64,000 bases of DNA from Planctomycetota bacterium (GCA_022705325.1 JAKJER010000027.1:1-64000), one strand, 5' to 3'. Positions 33,418-42,355 are shown, counted from the first letter of the stretch. The notes: generated by a model not told the origin, from the letters alone. Translations and numbers: made by a program.

Positions 33418-33966
33418 TCAAGGACCCCTTCGGACCGGGGCGAAGACCGACTCGGGCGGGCGCACCACGCGAAGCATCAGCGGCTTGCCGATCTGCGGAG
33501 GCTCGGCCAGAATCGCCCACCGGCGCCCGCCGTGGCTGGGCGCCGAATCGTAGACGATCAGCCGTCCGGGCCAACTGGGCACCTCCAGGCCGTCGAAGTT
33601 GTAGACGTAGGGCTTCTTCGAGATGGGACAGGCGAGGTTGGCGGCGGGCCTGCCGCGAATGTTGCCCAGTTCCGCCAGCGTGGCCGGCAGATCGCGGTGG
33701 GCCGCCCAGTAGAGCAGCAACCGCTCGCAGAGGTCGTGGAGGAGTTCCGAGCAGGCGTCGGAGTTGGCGACCACCAGTTCGCCCTTGTCGGTGTTCGGGG
33801 CGGCCGCCGGTTGCGGACAGCCGGACAGCAACAGCGCCAGCCCGCACAGCCAGATGGCGGCCCCGCCGATCCGGCAGGCAGGCTGGAGCCCCGGGGGCCG
33901 TCCCCGACGGCACGGAATGCGGCCCCGGGGGCCGTCTCCAAGAGTACCGATTGCGGAATGGTCCAT
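33418..33966 (-). CDS. hypothetical lipoprotein downstream of gspD
   Basis: A 182-residue protein. A long basic N-terminal region precedes a lipobox, LLLSGC (about residue 50), so a shorter start may be used, but no other ATG gives a better signal. The mature part has a pattern reminiscent of pseudopilin C-terminal domains: YWAAHRDLPATLAELG, then CPISKKPYVYNF. It lies 103 bases after gspD on the same strand and may be the last gene of the secretion operon. A pilotin-type helper for the secretin is possible, though there is no direct evidence. Confidence 0.6.
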   Translation of the reverse strand: MDHSAIGTLGDGPRGRIPCRRGRPPGLQPACRIGGAAIWLCGLALLLSGCPQPAAAPNTDKGELVVANSDACSELLHDLCERLLLYWAAHRDLPATLAELGNIRGRPAANLACPISKKPYVYNFDGLEVPSWPGRLIVYDSAPSHGGRRWAILAEPPQIGKPLMLRVVRPPESVFAPVRRGP

Positions 33967-34069
33967 GAGGGCAGTGTACCTCACCGACGGACGCCGCGCC
34001 AATGAGCCGTGTTTGCGGGGCAGCGCCCCTCGGGAGCCTCTTGGGAAGCGTGTGCCCGGCGACAGGGAG

Positions 34070-36928
34070 CTACTGCTCGCCTCCGCCGTCACCGCCGCCG
34101 TCAGCGCCACCATCTGCGCCGCCATCACCGCCGCCGTCCGCATCGCCGCCCGGCGCGGGCTGGCCCGGCGGCACGCCGATAGGCATGCCGGCGCCGCGAC
34201 GGAAGCCGCGGCCCTCGTCCGCCCCGCCGCCGCGTCGCGGCGGGGTCTGCATGCCACCCGGCTGGCGCCAGCGAGATGGAGGCATCGAGGGCTGGGTCGC
34301 GTCCGGCTGGGTGGTCGATTCGTCCCGCTCGTCTTCCGTCTGGGGCACGTAGATCGGGCGGAACTGTTCCTGCTGGTCGGCCGGGCGGGTCGAGGCGCCG
34401 CGCTCCATGCCTCGCATGTGGTCCTGGAACGCGCCGGGCTCCACGGCCTGGCGGGTGACCTTGGTTCCGTCCTGCTCGTCCTGGCTCATGGCCTTCAGGT
34501 CGGTCGGGTCCAGGGCGACGTGCGGGGTCAGGAAGATCAGCAGTTCCGTTTTGGTCTTCTTGTCGATGGTCCTGCGGAAGGCCGCCCCGAGCAGCGGGAT
34601 GTCGCCCAGCAGCGGGACTTTCGTTTCGGTCTTGGTGGCCCGATCCTCCATGAGCCCGCCGATGACGATCGTCTGCCCGTCGCGGACGGCCAGCCGGCTC
34701 TGAGCGGACCGTTTGGCGAACACGGGGGCGGATACCGTCTCGCTGATGGGCACGGTCTGCCCGGTCAGCGTGGAGATCTCGGGATAGATGTCCATCGTCA
34801 CCAGCCCCTGCGGGTTGATGTGGGGGATGACGTAGAGGATGATCCCGATGTCGTCGTACTCGATGGTGTTGATGGTCTGCCCGGTCTCGGTGAAGCGGGT
34901 GTTGGTGATGAAGGGCACTTCCTGCCCGACCATGATCGAGGCCTGCTGGTTGTCGCTGGTGAGGATGTACGGGCGGGACAGCACGTCGAGCTTGGAGACG
35001 CCCGCGATGGCCCGGATGGTGGCCGTCACGTCCTTCTCCAGCAGGCGGAAGACGAAGCCGTTGGTATTGGCGGCCACGTTGAAGTTGGTGCCCACCGTCT
35101 GCCCCAGCCCGGAGGCCCGCAGGTTCAGCACGGAGAACTCCGCGCCCAGGTCGATCTCGTTGTCGTGGGTGACCTCGGCGATCAGGACCTTGATGAGCAC
35201 CTGCGGGACGGCCCGGTCCAGCTCCTCGATGAGCAGCTTGACGCGATCGAAGTACTTGCTGGCCGAGGTGACCAGCAGGGAGTTGGTGTCCGGGTCGGCC
35301 ACGACGTAGACCTGACCGATCAACTCGTTGGTGCTGGCCCCTCCGGTCGAGCCGAATCCGGACATGAAGGAGCTTCGCCTCCCGCTCAAGGACGAGCCGA
35401 AGCTCGACCCGAACCCGCCGCTCGAGCTGCCGAAGGGCGAGGAGCTGAAGGGCGACCCGCTGGAGCCGAGCCCGGCGGTGCTGCGCGAGCTGCCCGAGCG
35501 CGAGCTGCCCGTGCGGCTGCTGATGCCGCTGCTCGAGCGCCCCATGGCGCTGGTGCTCGTCCCGCCCAGGCGGCTGGTGCTCATGCCCGTGCTTCGGGAG
35601 GTTCCGGACGTGGACCAGCCGAACAGGTTGTTCAGGATGGCCTCGACGTTGACGGCCTGGGCGTTGCGCAGGCGATAGAGGAAGACGGCCTGCTGCTCGG
35701 CGGGGTTGGCGTCCAGCTCCTTGATCACGCTGTCGACGACCTTGAGCACGTCGGGGGCCGCCGAGACGACCAGCGTGTTGGTGCGGTCGTCGGAGGAGGC
35801 GGTGATCTTGACGCGTTGTCCAGCCTCGTTGCCGGAGCTTCCGCGGTCGCCGAAGCCGCCAGGCCCGCCGAAGCCGCCGGGCCCGCCGGGCATGAAGAAC
35901 GCCCGCCTGCCGCTGAAGCCCCCCGACCGCGAGGTCCCGCCCTGCTGGTCCTCGCGGAAGATCTCCTGGATCAGGCGGGCGGCGTTGGCGGCGTTGGCGT
36001 ACTTGAGCTGGTACACCTTCACCTGCGAGACCTCGGACATGTGCACGTCGATCGCGGAGATGATCTCCACCACCCTGCGGACGGCCGCCTGAGTGCCCGT
36101 GACGATCAGCGTGTTGCTGCTGGCGTTGGAGGCAATGTCCATTCCGGTGGGGATCAGCGAGGACAGGTCGGCCTTGAGTCGCGTCGCGTCCGCGTAGCGG
36201 ATGGGGATCACCTGGGTGATCATGCGGTCGCTGGGCTCGATCTTCTCCGGGTCGTTGCCCGTCTTGACGGGGATCAGATCGCGCTTGGCCATGTCGATGG
36301 TGACGATCTTGAGGGTGCGCCCGATGCGAATGGCGGCGCAGCCTTTCTGCCGCAACACGCTGTCCAGCAGGTCCACCGCCTCCTCGGCGGAGATCTCCTG
36401 GCGGCTGGCCAGGCTGATCCGCCCCTCGACCTTGGTTTCCTCGACGATGACGAAGCCGGCGGTCTCGGAGAGGTAGTCGAGGATGGCGCGGATGGGGACG
36501 TCCTTGAAGTTGAGCGTGAGGGGTGCTCCCGGCGCGGCGGGCTGGCTGGCGGGGCGCCGGTACTCGGGCCCGCTGGGCCCCTCGGGGACGACGCCCTGAG
36601 TGGCCGGCTGGCTGGCGGGGGCGGGCTGGGTCGCCGGCTGGCTGGCGGGGGCGGGCTGGGTCGCCGGCGCCACCAGGGGCAGGCCCGTCCGGGGATCCAC
36701 AGGCATTGGGATCGGCGCCATGGGCTCGCCCGTGACCGGGTCGAGCGGAATGACGATGGGCGGGCGGACAGGAGGCGGCTGGTCGCCGTTGTCCGCGTCC
36801 TGCGCGGGGGAGATCGCGACGGCCAGCGCCAGCAGCAGGAGCGGCGCGGCGGCGCGCGCGAACCGGCAGGCAAGCCTGCCCGCTGAGCGGGGGCGGGACG
36901 GACGCATCGTGTCGTGCAACGTCTTCAT
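34070..36928 (-). CDS. gspD: type II secretion system secretin GspD
   Basis: A 952-residue outer-membrane channel subunit. The order is: signal peptide; a Pro/Gln/Ala-rich linker with two 10-residue repeats (about 85-115); an N0 domain (LTLNFKDVPIRAILDYLSETAG); N1-N3 domains with Gly-rich gaps (one with PGGPGGFGGPGGFG); a Ser/Gly-rich insert of about 80 residues (around 440-530); the secretin domain with VPLLGDIPLLGAAF; and a C-terminal extension. Much longer than the usual 650-700 residues because of the low-complexity inserts. Its start overlaps the gspC stop in an ATGA junction. Confidence 0.95.
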   Translation of the reverse strand: MKTLHDTMRPSRPRSAGRLACRFARAAAPLLLLALAVAISPAQDADNGDQPPPVRPPIVIPLDPVTGEPMAPIPMPVDPRTGLPLVAPATQPAPASQPATQPAPASQPATQGVVPEGPSGPEYRRPASQPAAPGAPLTLNFKDVPIRAILDYLSETAGFVIVEETKVEGRISLASRQEISAEEAVDLLDSVLRQKGCAAIRIGRTLKIVTIDMAKRDLIPVKTGNDPEKIEPSDRMITQVIPIRYADATRLKADLSSLIPTGMDIASNASSNTLIVTGTQAAVRRVVEIISAIDVHMSEVSQVKVYQLKYANAANAARLIQEIFREDQQGGTSRSGGFSGRRAFFMPGGPGGFGGPGGFGDRGSSGNEAGQRVKITASSDDRTNTLVVSAAPDVLKVVDSVIKELDANPAEQQAVFLYRLRNAQAVNVEAILNNLFGWSTSGTSRSTGMSTSRLGGTSTSAMGRSSSGISSRTGSSRSGSSRSTAGLGSSGSPFSSSPFGSSSGGFGSSFGSSLSGRRSSFMSGFGSTGGASTNELIGQVYVVADPDTNSLLVTSASKYFDRVKLLIEELDRAVPQVLIKVLIAEVTHDNEIDLGAEFSVLNLRASGLGQTVGTNFNVAANTNGFVFRLLEKDVTATIRAIAGVSKLDVLSRPYILTSDNQQASIMVGQEVPFITNTRFTETGQTINTIEYDDIGIILYVIPHINPQGLVTMDIYPEISTLTGQTVPISETVSAPVFAKRSAQSRLAVRDGQTIVIGGLMEDRATKTETKVPLLGDIPLLGAAFRRTIDKKTKTELLIFLTPHVALDPTDLKAMSQDEQDGTKVTRQAVEPGAFQDHMRGMERGASTRPADQQEQFRPIYVPQTEDERDESTTQPDATQPSMPPSRWRQPGGMQTPPRRGGGADEGRGFRRGAGMPIGVPPGQPAPGGDADGGGDGGADGGADGGGDGGGEQ
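36603..36662. repeat. 30-bp tandem repeat inside gspD
   Basis: Two perfect 30-bp copies encode a doubled QPATQPAPAS-like unit in the periplasmic linker of the secretin. The frame is kept, so the copy number could vary between strains. Confidence 0.85.
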
Positions 36929-37839
36929 TTCTGCATTTCCTGTAAGCGGCGTTGGCGCAACCGTTCGAGGATGCTGTTGACGCCGGGGTCCGAGGTCGTG
37001 GCGGGTTGGGTGGTCGAAGAGGAAGAGGCCGCGCCGGACGAGGGCGAGGCGGGAGCAAAAGATGATCGTGCGACGGTGAACGAGGTCGGCACTTCCCCGG
37101 CCAGGTTCTCTCCGACGCGGATGGTGCGGGTGGTCGCCCCGCGGGAGTACTCGACGCTGTCCAGGCAGATGGACGCGATCGTGCCGGAGCCGGCGGCGGA
37201 GCCGGGGCTCAGCCGCAACACCTCGCCGGTCTGGAGGTTCTCCAGGAAGGCGACCTGCGCCTCGCGATGGAGGGCGACACCCGCCAGCACCCAGATCGTG
37301 TCGCCCGGGACGGTCGGCGGCGGGGGCGGAGGCGCGGGCGAGGCCGGGCGGCTGGTGGGCTCGTATCGCGTGTAGGTCCTGGTGCGGCTGGTGCGGTCGC
37401 GAGAGAAGATGTTCCGCTCGGAGATCAGGCGGTAGTCGTCGTACGACGGCCCCCGCGCCGTGGGCGCGGGCGTCCGGGCGGAAGGAGAGGTCGAACGATC
37501 GGACGTCGCGGGCGCCGGACCGGGCGTCAGCACCGATCGCTCCGCCGGGCGCGAGGGCACAGCCGGCGGACCGGAGGGCGACGGCTGGGTCGCGACCGGC
37601 TGAGTCGCCGGTTCCTCGCCCGCCGGACGGGTTGCCGCCTCGGGCGCGGCCGGCCGGGTGGCCTGTGCGGTTGGCTGGGTGGTCGGCTCGGCTGGCTGGG
37701 CGCCCGCGAGCGGTTCAGGCGAAGGCGCAGCCTGCGTAGCCGGCGGCGCAGCCGCAGGCGAGGCAAGCTCGTCCGCCGATCGCAACGCGACCGCAAGGAC
37801 GAGAACCACCGAGAAGATCACGAACACATGACGCATCAT
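36925..37839 (-). CDS. gspC: GspC-like inner-membrane clamp protein
   Basis: A 304-residue bitopic protein with one N-terminal helix (VFVIFSVVLVLAVAL), a 110-residue Ala/Pro/Thr-rich spacer and a GspC/PilP-like homology region. The region begins with the diagnostic YRLISERNIFSRDR and continues through IWVLAGVALHREAQVAFLEN. It links the inner-membrane platform to the N0 domain of the secretin. A second low-complexity stretch and a short helix end the protein. Both ends overlap neighbours by 4 bases (gspM-like before, gspD after). Confidence 0.8.
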   Translation of the reverse strand: MMRHVFVIFSVVLVLAVALRSADELASPAAAPPATQAAPSPEPLAGAQPAEPTTQPTAQATRPAAPEAATRPAGEEPATQPVATQPSPSGPPAVPSRPAERSVLTPGPAPATSDRSTSPSARTPAPTARGPSYDDYRLISERNIFSRDRTSRTRTYTRYEPTSRPASPAPPPPPPTVPGDTIWVLAGVALHREAQVAFLENLQTGEVLRLSPGSAAGSGTIASICLDSVEYSRGATTRTIRVGENLAGEVPTSFTVARSSFAPASPSSGAASSSSTTQPATTSDPGVNSILERLRQRRLQEMQK

Positions 37840-38417
37840 GAACCTCCATGCTGGGCGGGCCGGCTGCTGTTGGAGCTGGAGCCAGCCGGCCGCTCAGGGG
37901 GGACGTAGAGGGTGGACAGGCGGAGCTGGAACGTCAAGTCGTCGCTGCCGTCCTTTCGACTGGTGATCTGGACCTCGGTGACGCGCAGGGGCAGAGAGCT
38001 GGTCTGCACCTGCCAGAGCAGCCGGCGGACGCCGTCGAGGCGTCCGGTCCCGGAGGCCTGGAAGGCGATGATGCCGAGGCGCCCTTTCTGGGGCAGGCGG
38101 TCGGGCTTGAGCAGGGACAGGTTCAGCCTGGCCTCCTCCGCCCAGCGGCGCAGGGCGTGGAGGATCTGGCTCTCGGCGTCGGCGGGGTCGCTGCGGAGCC
38201 CGGCCGACACCCGGTCGCGCCACTCGCCGGTCGCCTGGCGGCTGCGGGAGATCACCGTCTGGCAACGGGCCAGTTGTGTGCGGGCCTTGTCGATGCGGCT
38301 CTGGAGCTGGTCACGCTGCTGGAAGAAAGGCTCCAGCGCGAAACGGTCCAGGGCCAACAGCACCACTGCCGCCGCCGCGGTGATCGACACCAGGCGCTCT
38401 CGTCGCGACAGCACCAT
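37836..38417 (-). CDS. gspM: GspM/PilO-like assembly protein
   Basis: A 193-residue bitopic protein: short basic cytoplasmic tail, one membrane helix (about 10-28), a coiled coil (QQRDQLQSRIDKARTQLARC) and a ferredoxin-like domain ending near LRLSTLYVP. This is the layout of GspM and PilO, which dimerise with GspL/PilN to hold the inner-membrane platform. Sequence conservation in the family is low, so the name rests on position and architecture. It overlaps genes on both sides. Confidence 0.75.
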   Translation of the reverse strand: MVLSRRERLVSITAAAAVVLLALDRFALEPFFQQRDQLQSRIDKARTQLARCQTVISRSRQATGEWRDRVSAGLRSDPADAESQILHALRRWAEEARLNLSLLKPDRLPQKGRLGIIAFQASGTGRLDGVRRLLWQVQTSSLPLRVTEVQITSRKDGSDDLTFQLRLSTLYVPPERPAGSSSNSSRPAQHGGS

Positions 38418-39823
38418 CAGGAGGCCCTCCGTAAAGCGAAACTGATCGCGAACGACACGTCGCGCGACGTCCCGCCGGCCTGCCGGATGAACAGGCTCTT
38501 GACGTTGCAGAGGCGGGCGTCGCGATGCAGGCGGTCGACGACTTCGAGGACGGCTGACTCGCGGACCGCCTTGCCCGAGACGATCACCTGGAGGTCCTCG
38601 CGGACGGCGAAGCTGGAGGCCCAGACGTAGCCCTCAGAGGGGAAGGCCGCGGCGGCCTGGAGCAGGCAGTCCAGGAAGGCGGGGCGAGGCGCGAACCAGC
38701 CCCGGGCGTAGGTGGTGTCGGCGACGGTTCGTTCGGCCTGTTCGTACCGGTCGTGGAACTGGTCCACCTGAGACTGGAGGGTCTCCAGCTCCTGTCGCTG
38801 GAGGTGATGGTCGATCACCAGGGCGGTGGCGAGCAGCACCAGGACGCCGACGGCGATGAGTGCCCAGACGACGGGCCGACCGAAGCGGCGCGAGCGGGGC
38901 GGAGCCAGTCGTGAGTGCAGGAAATCGACGGCCGGTGCGTCTTCGGTGCAGGCCAGGGCAGCCGCCTGGACGAAGCGGTCGCTGTCGGGGCTGGGGGCTT
39001 CGAGCAAGCAGGCAAGGTCGCTGTCGGTCCGGCAGAGGCGCAGCGGGCGTCCCAGGCGACTGGCGAGGCCTTCCAGGAGGGCGGGCTCGGCGCCGGCGAT
39101 GTCCCAGACGGCCAGTTGGGTTGGCGCATCGCCCTCGGCGCCCACTCCGGCCAGGACGCGTCTCAGTTCGCCCACCAGCAGGTCCACCTGCCCGTTCCCG
39201 CCCTGGAGTTGGGCGGGCACGTGACGAACCTGGCGGGCCGACTCGCCCGCGGCCTGCACGACGACTTCCGTGCCGGTCGGGCCCAGGCACACCACGACCC
39301 GCTCGCCGGGGGCGGACACGGTGGTGGCGCGGGCCAGGGCCAGCGGAGCGGAGGTGATCGACTGCACCGTCAAGGCCGCCCCTCGGGCCAGGGCCGTCAC
39401 CTGGTCGATCGTCTTGCGGGGGGCGGCCAGCAGCAACGTCGAGACCCCCCCTGCCGACGGCTCGGCCAGGAAGTCCATCGCCAACTCCGCGGTTCCGGCG
39501 GCGAACTCGCGTTCCGCCGCCAACGTGACCGCGCCTCGCAGCGTATCGGCGTCGGCGGGCGGGAACTGCTTGTGTCGCGCGGCGGTCCAGGAGGCGGACA
39601 AACCGACGACGCACCGGGTGGCGGCGATGCCGGCGCGGCGCAGCTCGTCGCGAAGGGCCTTGCCAGCCTGCTCCGGGCGATCGAGCGACAGTTCGGGACT
39701 GAAGACGATCTCGGCTGTACGCAGCCGCGCGGCGCCGGGCGAGGCGGCGGGAGCGGCCTGCACCGCGCGCACGCCTTGCTCGCTGACGACCAGGGCGACC
39801 GGACTGCGGGAAGACGTGCTCAT
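38417..39823 (-). CDS. gspL: GspL-like protein, PilM-PilN fusion
   Basis: A 468-residue protein. The N-terminal 330 residues form an actin-like PilM/GspL-cytoplasmic domain (VALVVSEQGVRAVQA; AELAMDFLAEPS; LLLAAPRKTIDQV). One membrane helix follows (WALIAVGVLVLLATALVI, about 335-355), then a coiled coil (HLQRQELETLQSQVDQFHD) and a PilN-like ferredoxin domain. It joins the ATPase GspE to the periplasmic part. The ATG at 39823 overlaps the gspK stop; the longer open frame lies inside gspK. In type IV pilus systems the two halves are separate genes. Confidence 0.82.
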   Translation of the reverse strand: MSTSSRSPVALVVSEQGVRAVQAAPAASPGAARLRTAEIVFSPELSLDRPEQAGKALRDELRRAGIAATRCVVGLSASWTAARHKQFPPADADTLRGAVTLAAEREFAAGTAELAMDFLAEPSAGGVSTLLLAAPRKTIDQVTALARGAALTVQSITSAPLALARATTVSAPGERVVVCLGPTGTEVVVQAAGESARQVRHVPAQLQGGNGQVDLLVGELRRVLAGVGAEGDAPTQLAVWDIAGAEPALLEGLASRLGRPLRLCRTDSDLACLLEAPSPDSDRFVQAAALACTEDAPAVDFLHSRLAPPRSRRFGRPVVWALIAVGVLVLLATALVIDHHLQRQELETLQSQVDQFHDRYEQAERTVADTTYARGWFAPRPAFLDCLLQAAAAFPSEGYVWASSFAVREDLQVIVSGKAVRESAVLEVVDRLHRDARLCNVKSLFIRQAGGTSRDVSFAISFALRRAS

Positions 39824-41184
39824 GGCGTAGCCTCCCCGAGGGTGTGGCTGGGCCGGAGACTCTCGAGACTGGCCCCCGCGCGAACGGCGGCGAGGATCTC
39901 GGGCTCCAGCGGCCAGCCCAGATGCGTCAAGTCCTGGCGATAGACGACGCGGGGCACGGATTTCTGGGCATCGACGATGATGAAGCACCTCCGAAACGCC
40001 CGCCCGCTGGGGGCGAGGCTGACGATGTCGGCCGAGAAACGGTAGGCTCGGCCTGTAATGAGCGGGCCGATGGCGGCGGCCTTGTCCGGCTTGAGCGCCT
40101 GGGCGATCCAGCCGATGGTGATGGTCCCTGCATCGTTGCTCGCCCGGGCGGACAGCAGTGCGTTTACGTCCGACTCGTCCAGGCCCGGCAGGGTGGCCAG
40201 GACCTCGCTTGAGGCCGTGTTCACGTTGATCAGGCCTCGCAGCGTGGTCTGGGAGGAGGTGGTCAGATAGTCGGAGACGGCGTTGGCTTCGTCGGAAGTG
40301 AGTTCCATCCGGACGATGAAGTCCAGCACGCTGGTGAAGGGCCTGGCGGTTCGCGCTCGCCCGAGCACCTCGGCGGCGCGGGCGGACGACAGGTGTTTAT
40401 TGAGCAGCGTCGAGAGGGTGGAGTTGTTCTCCTGGTTCACGTTGGCCCGCTGCTCGCCGTCGGCGGCGCGGTTGGGTTCCCGGCTGTAGACGGTGACGAA
40501 GGGGGCCAGCCCGCGGTCGAGCTTGCCGTCGCGGTTGTCGGACGGGGCGGTCGCGTCCGCGTCGTTCTCGTTGGCGTCCAGCATGCCGTTGCGGTTGACG
40601 TCCTCGCGATAGAGGATCTCCGTGTCGAAGTCCCGGATCAGCAGCAGTTCGTCGACGGTCTCCAGCGTCGAGTTCTTGCACGGGTACGGATCGCCCAGGA
40701 GCAGGTAGTACTCGCTCTCGGCCCCGCCGGTGGTGACGGTCTCGTCCTCGTCGCGCCAGTCGACGATGGCGGCGGCCAGCTCGCTGTCCATCTCGCCCAG
40801 CAGGGCGAGCTGCGAGGCGGGGGCGGTGTTGAGGTTGACTTTGGAGGCCTCGTCGACGATGCCGAAGTTGACGCGGCTGTCGTCCTCGAAGTCCGGCTTG
40901 AGGATCCAGAACGCGCCCAACCCGACGGGGACGGCCTCGCACTCGGTCTGGGTCTCGTCGGGCATCTGCCCCTGAAGCGAGGCAACGCGGGAGAGGACGT
41001 ACTGGATGGCGCCCTGCTCGACTGCCCGGGCCTGAAGCAGGGCCAGCTCGTTGGCGGAGATGAAGATCTCGGTGCGGGCGGCGTGGGCCATCACCAACGT
41101 CACGGCGACCAGGGCGAGGATGATCCACATGGTCACGATAAGGATCGTGCCGCGCCGTCCCGGGTAGGCGCGCGGGGGTCTCAT
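39820..41184 (-). CDS. gspK: minor pseudopilin GspK
   Basis: A 454-residue pseudopilin that caps the pseudopilus tip. The leader is short and basic (RPPRAYPGRRG), with cleavage before TILIVTMWIILALVAVTLV. The large insertion domain contains two helix-hairpin-helix-like motifs (VNLNTAPASQLALLG and INVNTASSEVLATLPG), typical of GspK. A calcium-binding-like EF loop appears as DVNRNGMLDANENDADAT. The +5 position lacks Glu, which is also typical of GspK. It overlaps both neighbours by 4 bases. Confidence 0.92.
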   Translation of the reverse strand: MRPPRAYPGRRGTILIVTMWIILALVAVTLVMAHAARTEIFISANELALLQARAVEQGAIQYVLSRVASLQGQMPDETQTECEAVPVGLGAFWILKPDFEDDSRVNFGIVDEASKVNLNTAPASQLALLGEMDSELAAAIVDWRDEDETVTTGGAESEYYLLLGDPYPCKNSTLETVDELLLIRDFDTEILYREDVNRNGMLDANENDADATAPSDNRDGKLDRGLAPFVTVYSREPNRAADGEQRANVNQENNSTLSTLLNKHLSSARAAEVLGRARTARPFTSVLDFIVRMELTSDEANAVSDYLTTSSQTTLRGLINVNTASSEVLATLPGLDESDVNALLSARASNDAGTITIGWIAQALKPDKAAAIGPLITGRAYRFSADIVSLAPSGRAFRRCFIIVDAQKSVPRVVYRQDLTHLGWPLEPEILAAVRAGASLESLRPSHTLGEATP

Positions 41185-41882
41185 GAGCCACTCCCCTGCG
41201 AGCCGGGTGAGGCCTGCTCGCCGTCGGCGGCGCCGCTTTCGTCGCTCGTCTCGTCGGCGATCCCCTGCCCGCAGGGGATCAGCACGAGTCGGCTGGCCAG
41301 GACCGGCTGATCGAGCGAGAACGACTGGATCGCCAGGATGATCTCGACGGCCTTGGGCAGGACGTTGTCCTGATCGGCGGAACTCCACTCCTGCTGCCAG
41401 GCGGTCGTATCGAAGTAGTTGACCGTCACCTGCTGGAGTCCGCGGCAGATGATCTCCGCGGGCGGGTCGGTCTGCTGGGTGGCCAGGAGGTTTCGCGTGA
41501 CGCGGCGGACCAGGAGCTTGTCGGCCCCGTCGGCGGAGGGCTCGATGGAATACTCGACCAGTTGAATGCCCCCGGCGCCGGTGCCGGAGTCGTTGGCGAC
41601 GGCGTGGAAGGAGAGGAAGGGCTCGTCGCTGGAGGCCTGGTCGGGCGCGACGCCCTCGAAGGCCCCGGCCAGGACGCCGTCAGGCACGACGGCGGATTCC
41701 AGGTCGGCCTGGAGGAAGTCCAGGGCGGCGTGGGTGCGGCGGACGTCGTCGCAGAGGCCCAGGGCCTGGCGCCGCGCCTTGAGGGCGGTGTACAGGCTGG
41801 CGTAGAGCGAGCCGGCCAGCACGGCCACCATCGCGGTGGCCACCACCATCTCCAGGAGCGTGAATCCGCCCGGGCGTCTCAT
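41181..41882 (-). CDS. gspJ: minor pseudopilin GspJ
   Basis: A 233-residue pseudopilin with leader MRRPGG, cleavage before FTLLEMVVATAMVAVLAGSL (Glu at +5), then a beta-rich globular domain. It helps form the tip complex with GspI, GspK and GspH. The last 30 residues are acidic and low-complexity (DETSDESGAADGEQ). The ATG at 41882 overlaps the gspI stop. Confidence 0.88.
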   Translation of the reverse strand: MRRPGGFTLLEMVVATAMVAVLAGSLYASLYTALKARRQALGLCDDVRRTHAALDFLQADLESAVVPDGVLAGAFEGVAPDQASSDEPFLSFHAVANDSGTGAGGIQLVEYSIEPSADGADKLLVRRVTRNLLATQQTDPPAEIICRGLQQVTVNYFDTTAWQQEWSSADQDNVLPKAVEIILAIQSFSLDQPVLASRLVLIPCGQGIADETSDESGAADGEQASPGSQGSGS

Positions 41883-42355
41883 GGCGTCTCCTCCTCCTGG
41901 GCCTGGGCGATCTGCTCGTCCAGCACCAGAGTGGAGAGCGTCACGAACCGCTCTCGCCCGCCGGCCTGCCAGGTCACTACCACGTCCACCTGGCGGAGGG
42001 TGCCGCTTTCCCAGTCGGAGGATTGCGCCATCCAGCGATAGGCGGGCCAGGTCTCGCCGAAGTCGCCGCTGAGGTCGGCCTGCTGGTTCTGGGAGTCGGC
42101 GAGGATCTCCATGAGCTTGTCGTGGGCCAGGCTGGCCGCCTGGGCCTCCTGGCGGGCCAGGTCGCAGGCCCCCAGGCCGAGCGAGATCCCCGTCATCACC
42201 GACGGCAGGACGATGGTCAGCAGGGCGATGGTCGCCAGGATCTCGATGAAGGTGAACCCGTCTCGCGAAAAAGGGGTCAGGAACCTTTTCTGCCCCGGCC
42301 CATGGCAGAAAGGCGACCCCACGACGAGAAAAGGTTCCTGACCCCTTTTTCTCAT
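41879..42355 (-). CDS. gspI: minor pseudopilin GspI with repeat-extended leader
   Basis: A 158-residue pseudopilin of the tip complex. The cleavage point before FTFIEILATIALLTIVLPS (Glu +5) is normal, but the leader before it is about 33 residues instead of 6-10. The extra part is encoded by an in-frame palindromic repeat (42268-42350) that sits right after the start codon. Because the prepilin peptidase removes the leader, the mature protein should be unaffected. The ATG at 42355 still overlaps the gspH stop (ATGA), so coupling survived the insertion. The mature domain is of normal size. Confidence 0.85.
   Translation of the reverse strand: MRKRGQEPFLVVGSPFCHGPGQKRFLTPFSRDGFTFIEILATIALLTIVLPSVMTGISLGLGACDLARQEAQAASLAHDKLMEILADSQNQQADLSGDFGETWPAYRWMAQSSDWESGTLRQVDVVVTWQAGGRERFVTLSTLVLDEQIAQAQEEETP
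42268..42350. repeat. palindromic repeat with 24-bp perfect arms
   Basis: The left arm 42268-42291 (AAAAAGGGGTCAGG...) is the exact reverse complement of the right arm 42327-42350. The 35-bp centre contains a further partial palindrome, CCCCGGCCCATGGC. The element lies in the coding sequence of gspI and stays in frame. Its sequence matches the type of REP-like palindrome often dispersed in planctomycete genomes (from memory). No transposase is nearby. Confidence 0.92.

Noticed and set aside
33364..33913. N-terminal extension of the GH2 gene
   Set aside because: The upstream part overlaps the lipoprotein gene in another frame; the signal peptide and AAAGGA fix the start at 33364.
34125..37058. 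977-codon frame within gspD
   Set aside because: It is a shadow of gspD in another frame, rich in Arg/Pro/His, with no start signal.
42268..42350. Reading the palindrome in gspI as a transcription terminator
   Set aside because: It lies inside a coding sequence in the middle of a coupled operon, is much longer than terminators here, and the genes after it need the same transcript.
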